DNA of 54,191 bases, from the NCBI GenBank assembly GCA_038330145.1, contig JBBQNR010000012.1, forward strand, positions 1 through 54,191, read 5' to 3'. Source of the stretch: JBBQNR01 sp038330145 (GTDB taxonomy: Bacteria > Actinomycetota > Thermoleophilia > Solirubrobacterales > JBBDJG01). Positions 17,946 through 25,552 of this stretch are shown piece after piece. The translations under genes and the position numbers were made by a program. The notes beneath the pieces were generated by a model. It did no database searches. It saw nothing but the letters and a program-made list of their open reading frames with translations, and was not told where the DNA came from. Each line of letters begins with the position of its first letter. Positions within the stretch are counted from its first letter, which is position 1.

Positions 17946-18309
17946 GGGGACGATAGGTTTCGACGTGGTCGTTCCGTGTAGGAAGTTGCAAGCCGAGGTC
18001 CCCGGTCGGCCTCGTAAAACAACCGGGAAACCAAGTACGTGCGGACTCACATGAGCACGCACTCGTTGCTGCTTAATAGGTAGCTGACGAGAGTCGGTCC
18101 TCCCTCGGCCCGTGGGGAGGGGCACCGGCTTCAGAAACGGGCTTGCTCGGAGCGGTCTGCTCTCGCCGCACCGGGGACTCTCAGGGGGCTGGCCTCCCGG
18201 ACGTGCCCGTCGGCGCGGACGCCGGGAGGCGAGATCAAAGCGCCGACTAAGCTTGTAGACGCTTCCTTTCACGCGACCGCGGACGCGGGTTCGATTCCCG
18301 CCGTCTCCA
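17946..18309 (+). ncRNA. ssrA: Transfer-messenger RNA (tmRNA, SsrA)
   Basis: tmRNA rescues stalled ribosomes and adds a degradation tag. The 5' end GGGGACGATAGGTTTCGACG is the standard start, with its GGGGACG pairing to CGTCTCC at the 3' end. The 3' end has the T-arm GCGGG-TTCGATT-CCCGC, then the acceptor strand and the discriminator A. CCA is not encoded (the genome reads ACTTT), so it must be added. The coding part is at 18041-18076. GC-rich pseudoknots fill 18080-18270. The 3' end serves as the attachment site of the island to its right. smpB is 1.3 kb upstream. Confidence 0.95.
18041..18076 (+). other. tmRNA tag reading frame, ADSHEHALVAA
   Basis: From the resume codon GCG the frame reads ADSHEHALVAA and ends at TAA (18074-18076), with TAG directly after it. 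The first four residues match the mycobacterial tag start ADSH, and the ALVAA end is the protease-recognised hydrophobic tail. The resume position is inferred from this similarity. Confidence 0.85.
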
Positions 18310-19959
18310 CTTTCGCAAAGGTTTCGAACCGCCCTCCGAGGACTCCTCGGGGGGCGTTTCGATGAGGGCCAGCGCATCGATCGAGGTCACGGCGCGATAG
18401 TGAGGGCGGCCGACGTCGGGACGCAGCGGCTCGAGCCGGATCGGCCCGAGGAGCTCTCGCAGAAGAAGCGCCGAGCGCGGCGTGCGTTGCTCGAGGACAC
18501 TTTGCACCTTGCTCATCCGCTCTCGGATCCACTCGACCGGTGGAGCTCGGAACACCTTGTCGCGGGTGCAGCGGAGCCCGTCCAGCTCCTCGCGAAGCGC
18601 ATCAACGCGTCGCTCTGTCTCGGCGAGCGCCTTGGCGAGGGCTTGGCTGCCGCGACCTTCCCCGATGAAGTCGAGGAAGTTCGCGAGTCGACGCTCCTCG
18701 GAGCCGAGCTCAGCTTCCTTGATGCGGATGGTCTCGGGGACGTCGGATTGGAGCTTGGCGACCTCATCCTCGACGCGCAGCAAGACGTACTCGATCTGTT
18801 CGGGATCCGCGAGGCGTTGTTGGATAGCCGCGATGATGGTCCCCTCCGTGAGCTTCCGGCGGACGAGGAGCTTGTTCTCGCAGGCTCCCTTCGCGGCGGC
18901 GAGGCAACCGTAGTAGCCACCGCTCTTGCCGCTCACCTGAGCGATCGCGGCCCCGCAAGCGCCGCACACCATTGCTCCGGAGAGGAGGTGAGTCGGAAAA
19001 TGGGACTGGCGGCTTCCCTGGTCTGTCGAGAATCCACGCTTGCCCTTGCCGCCAGGCCAGGTCCGGCGCATCTCGCTTCTTCGCACCCGAACCTCCTGCC
19101 ATAGAGCTTGCGGGACGATCTGAAGACTCTCGTCTTCGCGGACCACCCACTCGGCCTCCGGCTTCTCGAACCGCCTCCTCCGCCCGGTACGAGGATCGCG
19201 CCGGCTCTCCGTTCGGTTCCACACCCAGCGACCGATGTACTTCTCGTTGTCGAGAATCCGGCTGATGGTGGCAGGGGACCATCCCTTGCTGGTTTTGAAC
19301 CGTCCCGGCACCGCCTGCTGGTTGAGAGTGCGCACGATGCCGGTGAGTGACTGCCCGTCTGCATAGGACTTGAAGATCCGTAGGACGACGGCAGCCTCAC
19401 TCGGCTCGATCTCCATCTTGTACCCCTCCGGCCGCGGCCGCCCCTTCTTGTCCATACGCATCTCGCCGTCCGGGACAGAGCGGTAGCCGAACGTCCGCTC
19501 ACCGACGAAAAAGCCGCGCTCCTTCTGGCCGATCTGGCCGCGCAGGGTCTTCTTCTTGAGATCCCTGAGCTGAAGCTCGTTGAATATGCCCCGGATCTGA
19601 ATCCCGAGGGTCGCCTCCTCGTCGTCGCTGTCGAGCCCGTCGGCGACCGACAGAACGCGAATGCCCTCGAAGTGCAGCTCCGCCAGGACCGAGAGCATCA
19701 GGTAGTTGTCCCGTGCGAGCCTCGAGAGGTCGTCGACCAGAACGACGCTGAACTGGCCGCTGGGCGCGGCGGCGAGTAGCGCGGCGAGGCCGGGACGATC
19801 CTTGCGGGCGCCGGACTTGGCCTGGTCGGCGTAGATGTGGTCGTCGAGGACCTTGAGCCCGCGCTCGTCGGCAAGCCGCCGGCAGGCAGCGGCCTGGTCT
19901 TCGATGCTCTCCGGCCGCTGGTTATCGGAGCTATAGCGCGCGTACACGGCCGCTCTCAT
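18247..19959 (-). CDS. Large serine recombinase (site-specific integrase of the island)
   Basis: A 570-residue serine integrase. The catalytic domain starts RAAVYARYSSDNQ (nucleophile serine near residue 10) and has VLVDDLSRLARDNYLMLSVL; a recombinase domain follows (GWSPATISRILDNEKYIGRW), then a zinc ribbon (CGACGAAIAQ ... CLAAAKGAC) and a coiled-coil C-terminus. ATG 19959 has a strong AGGAGG six bases upstream. The last ~20 codons run antisense through the tmRNA 3' end, so the tail (KWRRRESNPRPR) is a by-product of integration. It presumably inserted the element at ssrA. Confidence 0.93.
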   Translation of the reverse strand: MRAAVYARYSSDNQRPESIEDQAAACRRLADERGLKVLDDHIYADQAKSGARKDRPGLAALLAAAPSGQFSVVLVDDLSRLARDNYLMLSVLAELHFEGIRVLSVADGLDSDDEEATLGIQIRGIFNELQLRDLKKKTLRGQIGQKERGFFVGERTFGYRSVPDGEMRMDKKGRPRPEGYKMEIEPSEAAVVLRIFKSYADGQSLTGIVRTLNQQAVPGRFKTSKGWSPATISRILDNEKYIGRWVWNRTESRRDPRTGRRRRFEKPEAEWVVREDESLQIVPQALWQEVRVRRSEMRRTWPGGKGKRGFSTDQGSRQSHFPTHLLSGAMVCGACGAAIAQVSGKSGGYYGCLAAAKGACENKLLVRRKLTEGTIIAAIQQRLADPEQIEYVLLRVEDEVAKLQSDVPETIRIKEAELGSEERRLANFLDFIGEGRGSQALAKALAETERRVDALREELDGLRCTRDKVFRAPPVEWIRERMSKVQSVLEQRTPRSALLLRELLGPIRLEPLRPDVGRPHYRAVTSIDALALIETPPEESSEGGSKPLRKWRRRESNPRPRSRERKRLQA

Positions 19960-20157
19960 CCTTAGCCTCCTTTCTGATCGGGGGGGGGTGACAGACGGTT
20001 GGCTCCGGTCGGTCTGGGCCGCAGCTTCCATCAGGCGGACGTACTCGGCGGCAAGCTCACCCGCGATGTGATCGAGCAGCTCGGTGACTGCCTTGTCACG
20101 GCTCGACGCTGTGTCCTGGCGGGCGGCTGCTGCTCGCGGGTACCGTGCCGGTGCCAT
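19960..20157 (-). other. In-frame upstream extension of the recombinase frame (66 codons)
   Basis: The recombinase frame stays open upstream to ATG 20157. The 66 extra residues contain a protein-like amphipathic helix (DKAVTELLDHIAGELAAEYV). This could be a separate small gene fused in frame, a longer recombinase, or a leader whose translation delivers ribosomes to the strong site at 19959. Its ATG sits at the edge of operator 1, which would imply a leaderless transcript. Confidence 0.4.
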
Positions 20158-20175
20158 GATAGAGAGTGTCTATCA
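20157..20175. promoter_or_regulatory. Operator-like dyad 1 (TGATAG-N7-CTATCA)
   Basis: TGATAG and CTATCA are perfect inverted halves separated by 7 bases; flanking bases extend it to ATGATAGA...TCTATCAT. The left edge overlaps the reverse-strand ATG of the extended recombinase frame. The same dyad with the same spacing occurs at 20787-20805 over the start of the MerR-like gene, the likely DNA-binding partner. Binding is inferred. Confidence 0.75.
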
Positions 20176-20208
20176 TTAGTCGGACGGAGATCGTCTTCCG
20201 GGCGCTCG

Positions 20209-20787
20209 CTAGTCAAGCGGCAAGTCGCGGGCTATCGCCGTCACGCTTAACTCGAGCCGAACGAACAGACTGCCTTCCGGTCCGCCGAACTCGTTTTGGA
20301 AGCCCCCTGACGGGTGCCCCCGCCTAGCCGGACCATCGAAGACCCGCGGCTCCGCTTGTCTCTCGCCCTCCGGCCCATCCACCGGAATCCCGCCGAACAG
20401 CTTTGGCTCAGCGCCGGGGTCGCCGAGGGAGAAGTAGATCGTCGCCCCGTCACTGATGATCAGCCGCAGATCGGGGGCTCCCGCGTCGCGCAGGTTGTCC
20501 GGGAGCGAGAACTCCGGGACGTCGTTCTGGATCATCCGCTCAAGGCCCCGGAGCACGTGCAGAATCGCACCGACCGCCGCAACAGGGAGCATCATCGATC
20601 GAAGGCGAAGGGCAATCGCGAACTCGAGGAAGTTTCTGGCCGAGAACAGTCGGCTTGAGCCACGCCCCGCGGCATCCTGCAACTCCGGGGCGATCGCTCC
20701 CTTTTCGCAAAGGTGGATCAGCTTGTGCTGCGGCGCACCAAGGTTTCTTGCCAGCTCGGAGAGAGTGAAGGTGCGTCCGCTAGCCAT
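20209..20787 (-). CDS. MerR-like helix-turn-helix regulator
   Basis: A 192-residue protein. The N-terminus FTLSELARNLGAPQHKLIHLCEKGAI is a MerR-type helix-turn-helix, followed by a wing-like GRGSSRLFSARNFLEFAIAL. The remainder (VPEFSLPDNLRDAGAPDLRL, IYFSLGDPG) may be an effector domain that I do not recognise. It lies between the recombinase and the methyltransferase, transcribed toward the recombinase, and its own start codon is embedded in dyad 2. Autoregulation and control of the recombinase are the simplest reading. Confidence 0.75.
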   Translation of the reverse strand: MASGRTFTLSELARNLGAPQHKLIHLCEKGAIAPELQDAAGRGSSRLFSARNFLEFAIALRLRSMMLPVAAVGAILHVLRGLERMIQNDVPEFSLPDNLRDAGAPDLRLIISDGATIYFSLGDPGAEPKLFGGIPVDGPEGERQAEPRVFDGPARRGHPSGGFQNEFGGPEGSLFVRLELSVTAIARDLPLD

Positions 20788-20805
20788 GATAGACAGAACC
20801 TATCA
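20787..20805. promoter_or_regulatory. Operator-like dyad 2 (TGATAG-N7-CTATCA)
   Basis: Second copy of the dyad, identical halves and 7-base spacer, overlapping the start codon of the MerR-like gene. On the reverse strand, TAGGTT lies about 10 bases before the ATG and could be a -10 box of a nearly leaderless transcript. The methyltransferase start is about 100 bases away on the other side, so the site could also affect that promoter. Confidence 0.75.
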
Positions 20806-20904
20806 ACGTCGACCCGGGAAAAAGCACACGATCGCGCCTCTTCCGATGGAACCTCACGCGCCGTGTGCGCGTCGCACGCGCCCTCGGCAAGTAGTTTGCC
20901 CAAG

Positions 20905-22032
20905 ATGAAGGCCATCAGTCTGTTCACCGGCGCGGGGGGCCTTGACCTCGGCTGCGAGGCGGCGGGGTTCGAGACGGTGGCTGCGGTTGAGAATGACACG
21001 ATCGCGCAGGAGACGCTCAGGGCCAATCGCGATCGCTACTTCCCTACGCTGACCAGCGATCGGATCTTTGGTGATGTAGTCGATTTAGATCCGTGTGCGC
21101 TGCTCGAAGCTGCAGATGCGGAGCCTGGCAACATCGATCTTCTCCACGGCGGCCCGCCTTGCACCCCGTTCTCAAAGAGCGGCTACTGGCTCGCGTACAA
21201 ACGCGCCGGTGAGGACCCGAAGGCATCATTGCTCGATAGCTTTGTCGACGTGCTCGAGGTAGTTCGCCCTAGGGCGTATCTGATGGAAAACGTCTACGGG
21301 CTCGCCTACAACAACCAGAATCGGCCGGTCCTTAACCGCTTCGTGCGCCGCGTGCAGGCTGCGGGCTACTCGTTCGATCACAAGATCGTGCTTGCAGCTG
21401 ATCATGGGGTTCCGCAGCGGCGGCAGCGCCTCTTTGCGGTCGGGATCCGAAATGACCTGCTCGACTGCCCGAGCGCCCTCTGGAAGTTCTCGTGGCCGGC
21501 TCCCACTCACTCAGGGCCGCACGAGACGAGATCGGAATGGGACCAGACCCTGCCCCTCCACGTAACTGCATCACAGGCGCTTGAGGGCTTGGCGGCGGCC
21601 GAGAATCCGCATGAGCCGGAGGAGGTCGTGAAAGGCACATTCAGAGAGGAGCTGGAGGCAGTGCCTCCGGGCGACAACTATCTTTTTTGGACCGCCAAGC
21701 GCGGACACCCGAAGCCTCGCTTCAAGTGGCGAACCCGCTACTGGACCTTCTTGCTCAAGCTTCATCCCGATCAGCCTGCTCCGACGATCCAGGCTCAGCC
21801 CGGCCCATGGGTCGGGCCATTCCACTGGGAGAACCGCAGGCTGCGTGTGTCCGAGGTCAAACGCCTCATGACTTTTCGGGATGAGTTTGAGGTTTGTGGA
21901 TCTCGCAGAGACCAGCAGCGGCAGCTCGGCAACGCAGTACCGCCACACCTCGGCGAGGTCATGGCGACAGCGATCTCCGACACCTTGCAGCGTCTTGAGG
22001 TTGTCGGAGAATCGCTTGCGACAGCTGTCTGA
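20905..22032 (+). CDS. DNA (cytosine-5-)-methyltransferase
   Basis: A 375-residue C5 methyltransferase from ATG 20905. Motif I FTGAGGLDLGCEAAGF binds S-adenosylmethionine; motif IV GGPPCTPFS carries the catalytic cysteine; motif VI is LMENVYGL; motif VIII VPQRRQRLFAVG; motif X QLGNAVPPHLGEV near the C-terminus. The target-recognition region lies between about residues 200 and 330; its sequence specificity cannot be read. It is convergent with a putative restriction gene 10 bases beyond its stop and close to a vsr gene, which together look like a type II restriction-modification locus. Confidence 0.94.
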   Translation: MKAISLFTGAGGLDLGCEAAGFETVAAVENDTIAQETLRANRDRYFPTLTSDRIFGDVVDLDPCALLEAADAEPGNIDLLHGGPPCTPFSKSGYWLAYKRAGEDPKASLLDSFVDVLEVVRPRAYLMENVYGLAYNNQNRPVLNRFVRRVQAAGYSFDHKIVLAADHGVPQRRQRLFAVGIRNDLLDCPSALWKFSWPAPTHSGPHETRSEWDQTLPLHVTASQALEGLAAAENPHEPEEVVKGTFREELEAVPPGDNYLFWTAKRGHPKPRFKWRTRYWTFLLKLHPDQPAPTIQAQPGPWVGPFHWENRRLRVSEVKRLMTFRDEFEVCGSRRDQQRQLGNAVPPHLGEVMATAISDTLQRLEVVGESLATAV

Positions 22033-22042
22033 CGCTTGTTAT

Positions 22043-23104
22043 CTACAGCGACGGGTCGGGTATCGCCATGGGCTTGGTCCGCCGGAGTCCCTCGATAAGA
22101 GCCGCTCGACCTTGCGGTGTGCAAAGGTGACGATCGATCACGTCGCGAAACGCGAGAGTCTCCTTGGCAACGCTGATGTGGACGTTCGGGTCGGTGTTCA
22201 TGCGCCGGATATAGACGTATGGGCTCCGCGCGTGCTCCTCGTAGAAGATCGCCTGGCAACGCGCCGCTGAGACAGCTCGGAATGGCAACTCGGCGCCTTC
22301 CAAGTACCCAACTCCGGCGCGCAATTGGGCGAGTCGGCCGTCGACGGTGGCCGTGATGAAGTCGTCCTCAAGGTCGCGAGAGAACCCTTTGAAGCTTGTG
22401 AGAAGTCGGAATACGGTCCGTTCGTCCTCGTTCAGAACGTCCTCCCAGAACGTTTCTCGCAGGCGGTCGAGGAGAGTCCAGTCGACCAAGAAGACGTAAA
22501 GCAGGGGCGGGATCGGCGCCGCGGCGGCGCCGAACGCCTTGTACGTCGCGATTGGGAGTGTGTCCGCCGGTTCGAGCCGAAAAAACTGCTGTGCCTGTCG
22601 CATCTGCCGGCCCGCATTCTTGACGTTCACGCTGAGCGCAAAGCCGTCCGGCGGGTCAGGGGCTGTGAGACGAAAGTCGAGGAAGCTGCGGGCTGCTACG
22701 TCTTCGTATAGCTCGACGCCAGCCAGACCTAACGGCTCCTCGTAGGCATCCTTAAATGCGATCTCCGTGAAGCGGCCCGACACGAGGTTTGTGAACGCGA
22801 TCTTCCACGCGGCTGGCTCCAAGTCGGCTTCAAGAAGCCGATCAAGCGTCGAAGGGCGGATCGCACGACCAAGCCCCTGACGCGCTCGGCCGAGTAGCTC
22901 GCCTCCCGAGAGTCCGTTCTCCCGGAGCCCCTGTGCGATTCCGGCTTGAAGCAATGGGCAACCGGCAACTCGATCCTCGAGCCGATCTCGGAGCCACTCG
23001 CTTACGCCCGGCGCACCAAACGCGTTCCAGGCCTCGCGTGGCGTCGGTGGCGACCCCTGCCAGCTGGTCTCGGCCCGCCAACGGATTTCGTCAAAGCCCG
23101 GCAT
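22043..23104 (-). CDS. Putative type II restriction endonuclease
   Basis: A 353-residue protein not recognised by whole-length similarity. Context is the main evidence: head-to-head end with a cytosine-5 methyltransferase and a 14-base overlap with vsr upstream. A possible PD-(D/E)XK core is seen at D143 (SFLDFRL) and S158-K162 (FALSVNVKNAG), a strand-turn-strand with a conserved-type lysine, although N160 replaces the usual acidic residue. A preceding glutamate-rich helix (FTEIAFKDAYEE, about 112-123) could contribute. The rest is alpha/beta with aromatic strands. A restriction role is an inference. Confidence 0.6.
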   Translation of the reverse strand: MPGFDEIRWRAETSWQGSPPTPREAWNAFGAPGVSEWLRDRLEDRVAGCPLLQAGIAQGLRENGLSGGELLGRARQGLGRAIRPSTLDRLLEADLEPAAWKIAFTNLVSGRFTEIAFKDAYEEPLGLAGVELYEDVAARSFLDFRLTAPDPPDGFALSVNVKNAGRQMRQAQQFFRLEPADTLPIATYKAFGAAAAPIPPLLYVFLVDWTLLDRLRETFWEDVLNEDERTVFRLLTSFKGFSRDLEDDFITATVDGRLAQLRAGVGYLEGAELPFRAVSAARCQAIFYEEHARSPYVYIRRMNTDPNVHISVAKETLAFRDVIDRHLCTPQGRAALIEGLRRTKPMAIPDPSL

Positions 23105-23540
23105 CAGCCCGGCGCGTCCCTAGAAGGTTGAGTATCTGTGCGGCGGCTTCCTCGGGGTTCTCGTGCTCCCAGACCCGCGCGACGAGCCAGCCGGCCTTCA
23201 ATAGCGCTGCGTCGTTGCGCCGATCACGCTCAATGTTCCTTGCGATCTTCGCGCTCCAGTACGCGGCGTTGGTTCGCGGCTGCGTCCCGTGCTCCGGACA
23301 GCCATGCCAGTAGCAGCCATCGATGAACACGGCGAGTCGTTCGCGTCTGAAGACGATGTCCGCGGTGCAGTTCAAGCCCGGCAACGGCCTTGCGTGCTTC
23401 CGGAACCGAGCCCCTGCTCGGTGCAGGGCCGAGCGAACGGCAGCTTCCGGACCTGTGTCGAACTTGCGGTTGCCACGCATCACAGCTCGCACGGAGGGCG
23501 AGCTGGCTGTGGGTGCTGAGGGCATAGGAATGCTCAACAT
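23091..23540 (-). CDS. vsr: Very short patch repair (Vsr) endonuclease
   Basis: Vsr nicks 5' of the T in T:G mismatches that arise when 5-methylcytosine deaminates. The product has 149 residues from ATG 23540; ATG 23525 is an alternative. Diagnostic stretches are GPEAAVRSALHRAGARFRKH, PGLNCTADIVFRRERLAVFI with the catalytic Asp, and the zinc-site sequence DGCYWHGCPEHG, followed by YWSAKIARNIERDRRN and GWLVARVWEHE. It ends inside the putative restriction gene and both are read away from qatA. A much longer open frame upstream on this strand is an antisense shadow of qatA. Confidence 0.93.
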   Translation of the reverse strand: MLSIPMPSAPTASSPSVRAVMRGNRKFDTGPEAAVRSALHRAGARFRKHARPLPGLNCTADIVFRRERLAVFIDGCYWHGCPEHGTQPRTNAAYWSAKIARNIERDRRNDAALLKAGWLVARVWEHENPEEAAAQILNLLGTRRADAGL

Positions 23541-23756
23541 GAGGTCGGAGCCTAACCAGCCGAGCGAAGGTCGATCTTCCGGAGCGGTCCTCGGGGATCG
23601 ACCATCGCTATGGGATCGGCCTAGGGGCGGCTTCCTTCCCTGGCCCGGACAGGAGCGGCCCGCTGCTCGAGATGGCCGCGGCCACGCGCCCGCTCTAACG
23701 CGCGAGCGGGAACTCAGGCCCACGCTGACCTCGCTACATTCGTTCCGCACCGAAAG

Positions 23757-25550
23757 ATGTGGGCCGATAATGAAACCTCGATCGACTTGCTCGGCTTCGA
23801 CTTCCTGGTCGACAGCCTCGAAGTCGTCCTGACAGATCCTCGCCTTCTTCCTGTCACCGTCGGTGTGACCGGAGACTGGGGCTCCGGAAAGAGTTCCCTG
23901 ATGGCGATGACCAAGAATCGGCTGGAAGCCGACGAACATGAAGGCAAGTTCCCTTGCGTTGCATTCTCGCCCTGGCGTTTCGAGGACTACCAGGACATCA
24001 AGGCCGCTTTGATGACCGCGGTCCTCGATCGCCTCGATGCCGAGGTTGAGGCCAACAAGGCGCTCGGAGAGAAGATTGGCAAGAGCCTGGGGGATCTCCG
24101 CGCTAAGGCGCACTCGATCGGCGTTATGAGAACCCTGGTCACGGGGGGCGGGGTCATGGCCGGGCTGGGACCCCAAGAGGCAGCTTTGGCTGGCCATGCC
24201 GCCGAGGTTGTGACGGCCAAGAAGGACGACGGCGAAGATCGAGTTTCGGCCTACGAATCGGTGGCCGAGTTTCACACCCAGTTCGCCGACATGATGAATG
24301 CCGTCGAAGGCGAGATCCAGGTCCTCGTCGTCTTCATCGACGATCTCGACCGTTGTTCGACCCAAACAATCGTCGACACCTTCGAGGCCGTCCGGCTCTT
24401 TCTCCATGCGCCTGGGACGGCCTACGTCATCGGTGCCCACCAGCGAATTGTTCAGGCGGCGCTCGATGATCGCTATCCGTCGCACAAGGAGGGCGACGAA
24501 AACCTTGGCCGCGACTACCTGGAGAAAATGCTCCAAGTCATGGTCACGGTCCCTCCGCTCTCCGAGCCAGAGGCCGAGACCTACGTCAATCTTCTCTTCG
24601 CCGAACTCCACGGTTCGGAGAAGTTCGACGAGCTGCTGCAGCGCGCTAGGGAGGAGCGGAACAAGAATCATCTCGCTGTGGCGATGAACGCTGGCATCGC
24701 CAAGGAGGTGATCGGTAAGCCGAGTGAGAGTCTGGGGGAGGCCTTCGCTCTAACCGAGCAAATCGCCGTCCCCCTAGCCAAGGGGTTGCGCGGCAATCCT
24801 CGACAGATAAAGCGCTTCTTGAACACCCTGCTCCTACGCCAGCGGACGGCGGCTAAGCGCGACATCGAATTGAAACCGGCGATCCTGGCCAAGCTGATGG
24901 TCCTGGAAACCGCCCGCGACTTGGCTCCCTTTGAGCAGCTCTTCGAGTGGCAACTCGCCGCTGACGGCATCCCTTCAGAGCTCGACGTAGCAGAGCGCTT
25001 GGCTCGCGACGAAAAGGTCGATGATGCGCCTTCCGAGGTCGAGGTCTGGGCAAGCAAGAAGGAGGTCAAAGATTGGCTTCAGCTCGACCCGCCACTGGCG
25101 GGTGAGGTCCTTTCGCCCTACTTCTCGTTCTCCCGAGATCGACTCTCTCCAGCAGCCCCGGCGGCTCGTCTTAGCCCCGAACTGCAGCAGCTCCTAGCCA
25201 GGATGCGCTCAGACACAGACGCGATTCAAGGTGGAGCCGTTGACGAGGCCACCGGGCTCGATTCGGCGCAACTACAAGAGATCGCTGGAGCGATCTTCGA
25301 CGTGGCCCGGCGGGATCCCAGCTCGCCGGCCATGAGTGCCGCCGCCAGTCTGGCTAGCAAGGCCGAAGACGTGGCCGATCAATTCTTCTCAACGCTGGAA
25401 CAGATCCAGGCTAACCGGATCCCGATGGCTCTAGCCCCGCAACTCATGACTCTTTTCCCGGGCGACGGCCGAGCCAATACGATGCTCGATCGCTGGGACG
25501 AGGCCGGGCCAACCAAGCTAAGGAAAGCGGTCAGGCAGGCACGCAAGTAG
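23757..25550 (+). CDS. qatA: KAP-family P-loop NTPase, QatA of the Qat anti-phage system
   Basis: A 597-residue KAP NTPase. Walker A is GDWGSGKSS (about 39-47); the KAP hallmark VAFSPWRFEDY follows; Walker B is VVFIDDLDRCS (about 190-200). A weakly hydrophobic stretch at about 125-145 could be the membrane-associated insertion of some KAP proteins. The C-terminal third is helical with no recognised domain. The gene is first in a four-gene cassette with the exact order KAP ATPase, QatB, QueC-like, TatD-like, which defines qatABCD, a system reported to protect bacteria against phages. Start at ATG 23757 has only a weak purine tract before it. Confidence 0.9.
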   Translation: MWADNETSIDLLGFDFLVDSLEVVLTDPRLLPVTVGVTGDWGSGKSSLMAMTKNRLEADEHEGKFPCVAFSPWRFEDYQDIKAALMTAVLDRLDAEVEANKALGEKIGKSLGDLRAKAHSIGVMRTLVTGGGVMAGLGPQEAALAGHAAEVVTAKKDDGEDRVSAYESVAEFHTQFADMMNAVEGEIQVLVVFIDDLDRCSTQTIVDTFEAVRLFLHAPGTAYVIGAHQRIVQAALDDRYPSHKEGDENLGRDYLEKMLQVMVTVPPLSEPEAETYVNLLFAELHGSEKFDELLQRAREERNKNHLAVAMNAGIAKEVIGKPSESLGEAFALTEQIAVPLAKGLRGNPRQIKRFLNTLLLRQRTAAKRDIELKPAILAKLMVLETARDLAPFEQLFEWQLAADGIPSELDVAERLARDEKVDDAPSEVEVWASKKEVKDWLQLDPPLAGEVLSPYFSFSRDRLSPAAPAARLSPELQQLLARMRSDTDAIQGGAVDEATGLDSAQLQEIAGAIFDVARRDPSSPAMSAAASLASKAEDVADQFFSTLEQIQANRIPMALAPQLMTLFPGDGRANTMLDRWDEAGPTKLRKAVRQARK

Positions 25551-25552
25551 CG

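Noticed and set aside
16994..18034. Upstream extension of the reverse SnoaL-like frame (463 codons in total)
   Set aside because: It overlaps the M50 protease in another frame and the tmRNA gene; composition is shadow-like.
17898..18377. Reverse-strand frame over tmRNA containing GGNRTRVRGRVKGSVYK
   Set aside because: It is antisense to tmRNA, a frequent false gene call.
23541..24671. Extension of the vsr frame upstream to give a 526-residue protein
   Set aside because: The extra part is antisense to qatA and has no Vsr family counterpart; Vsr proteins are about 130-150 residues.
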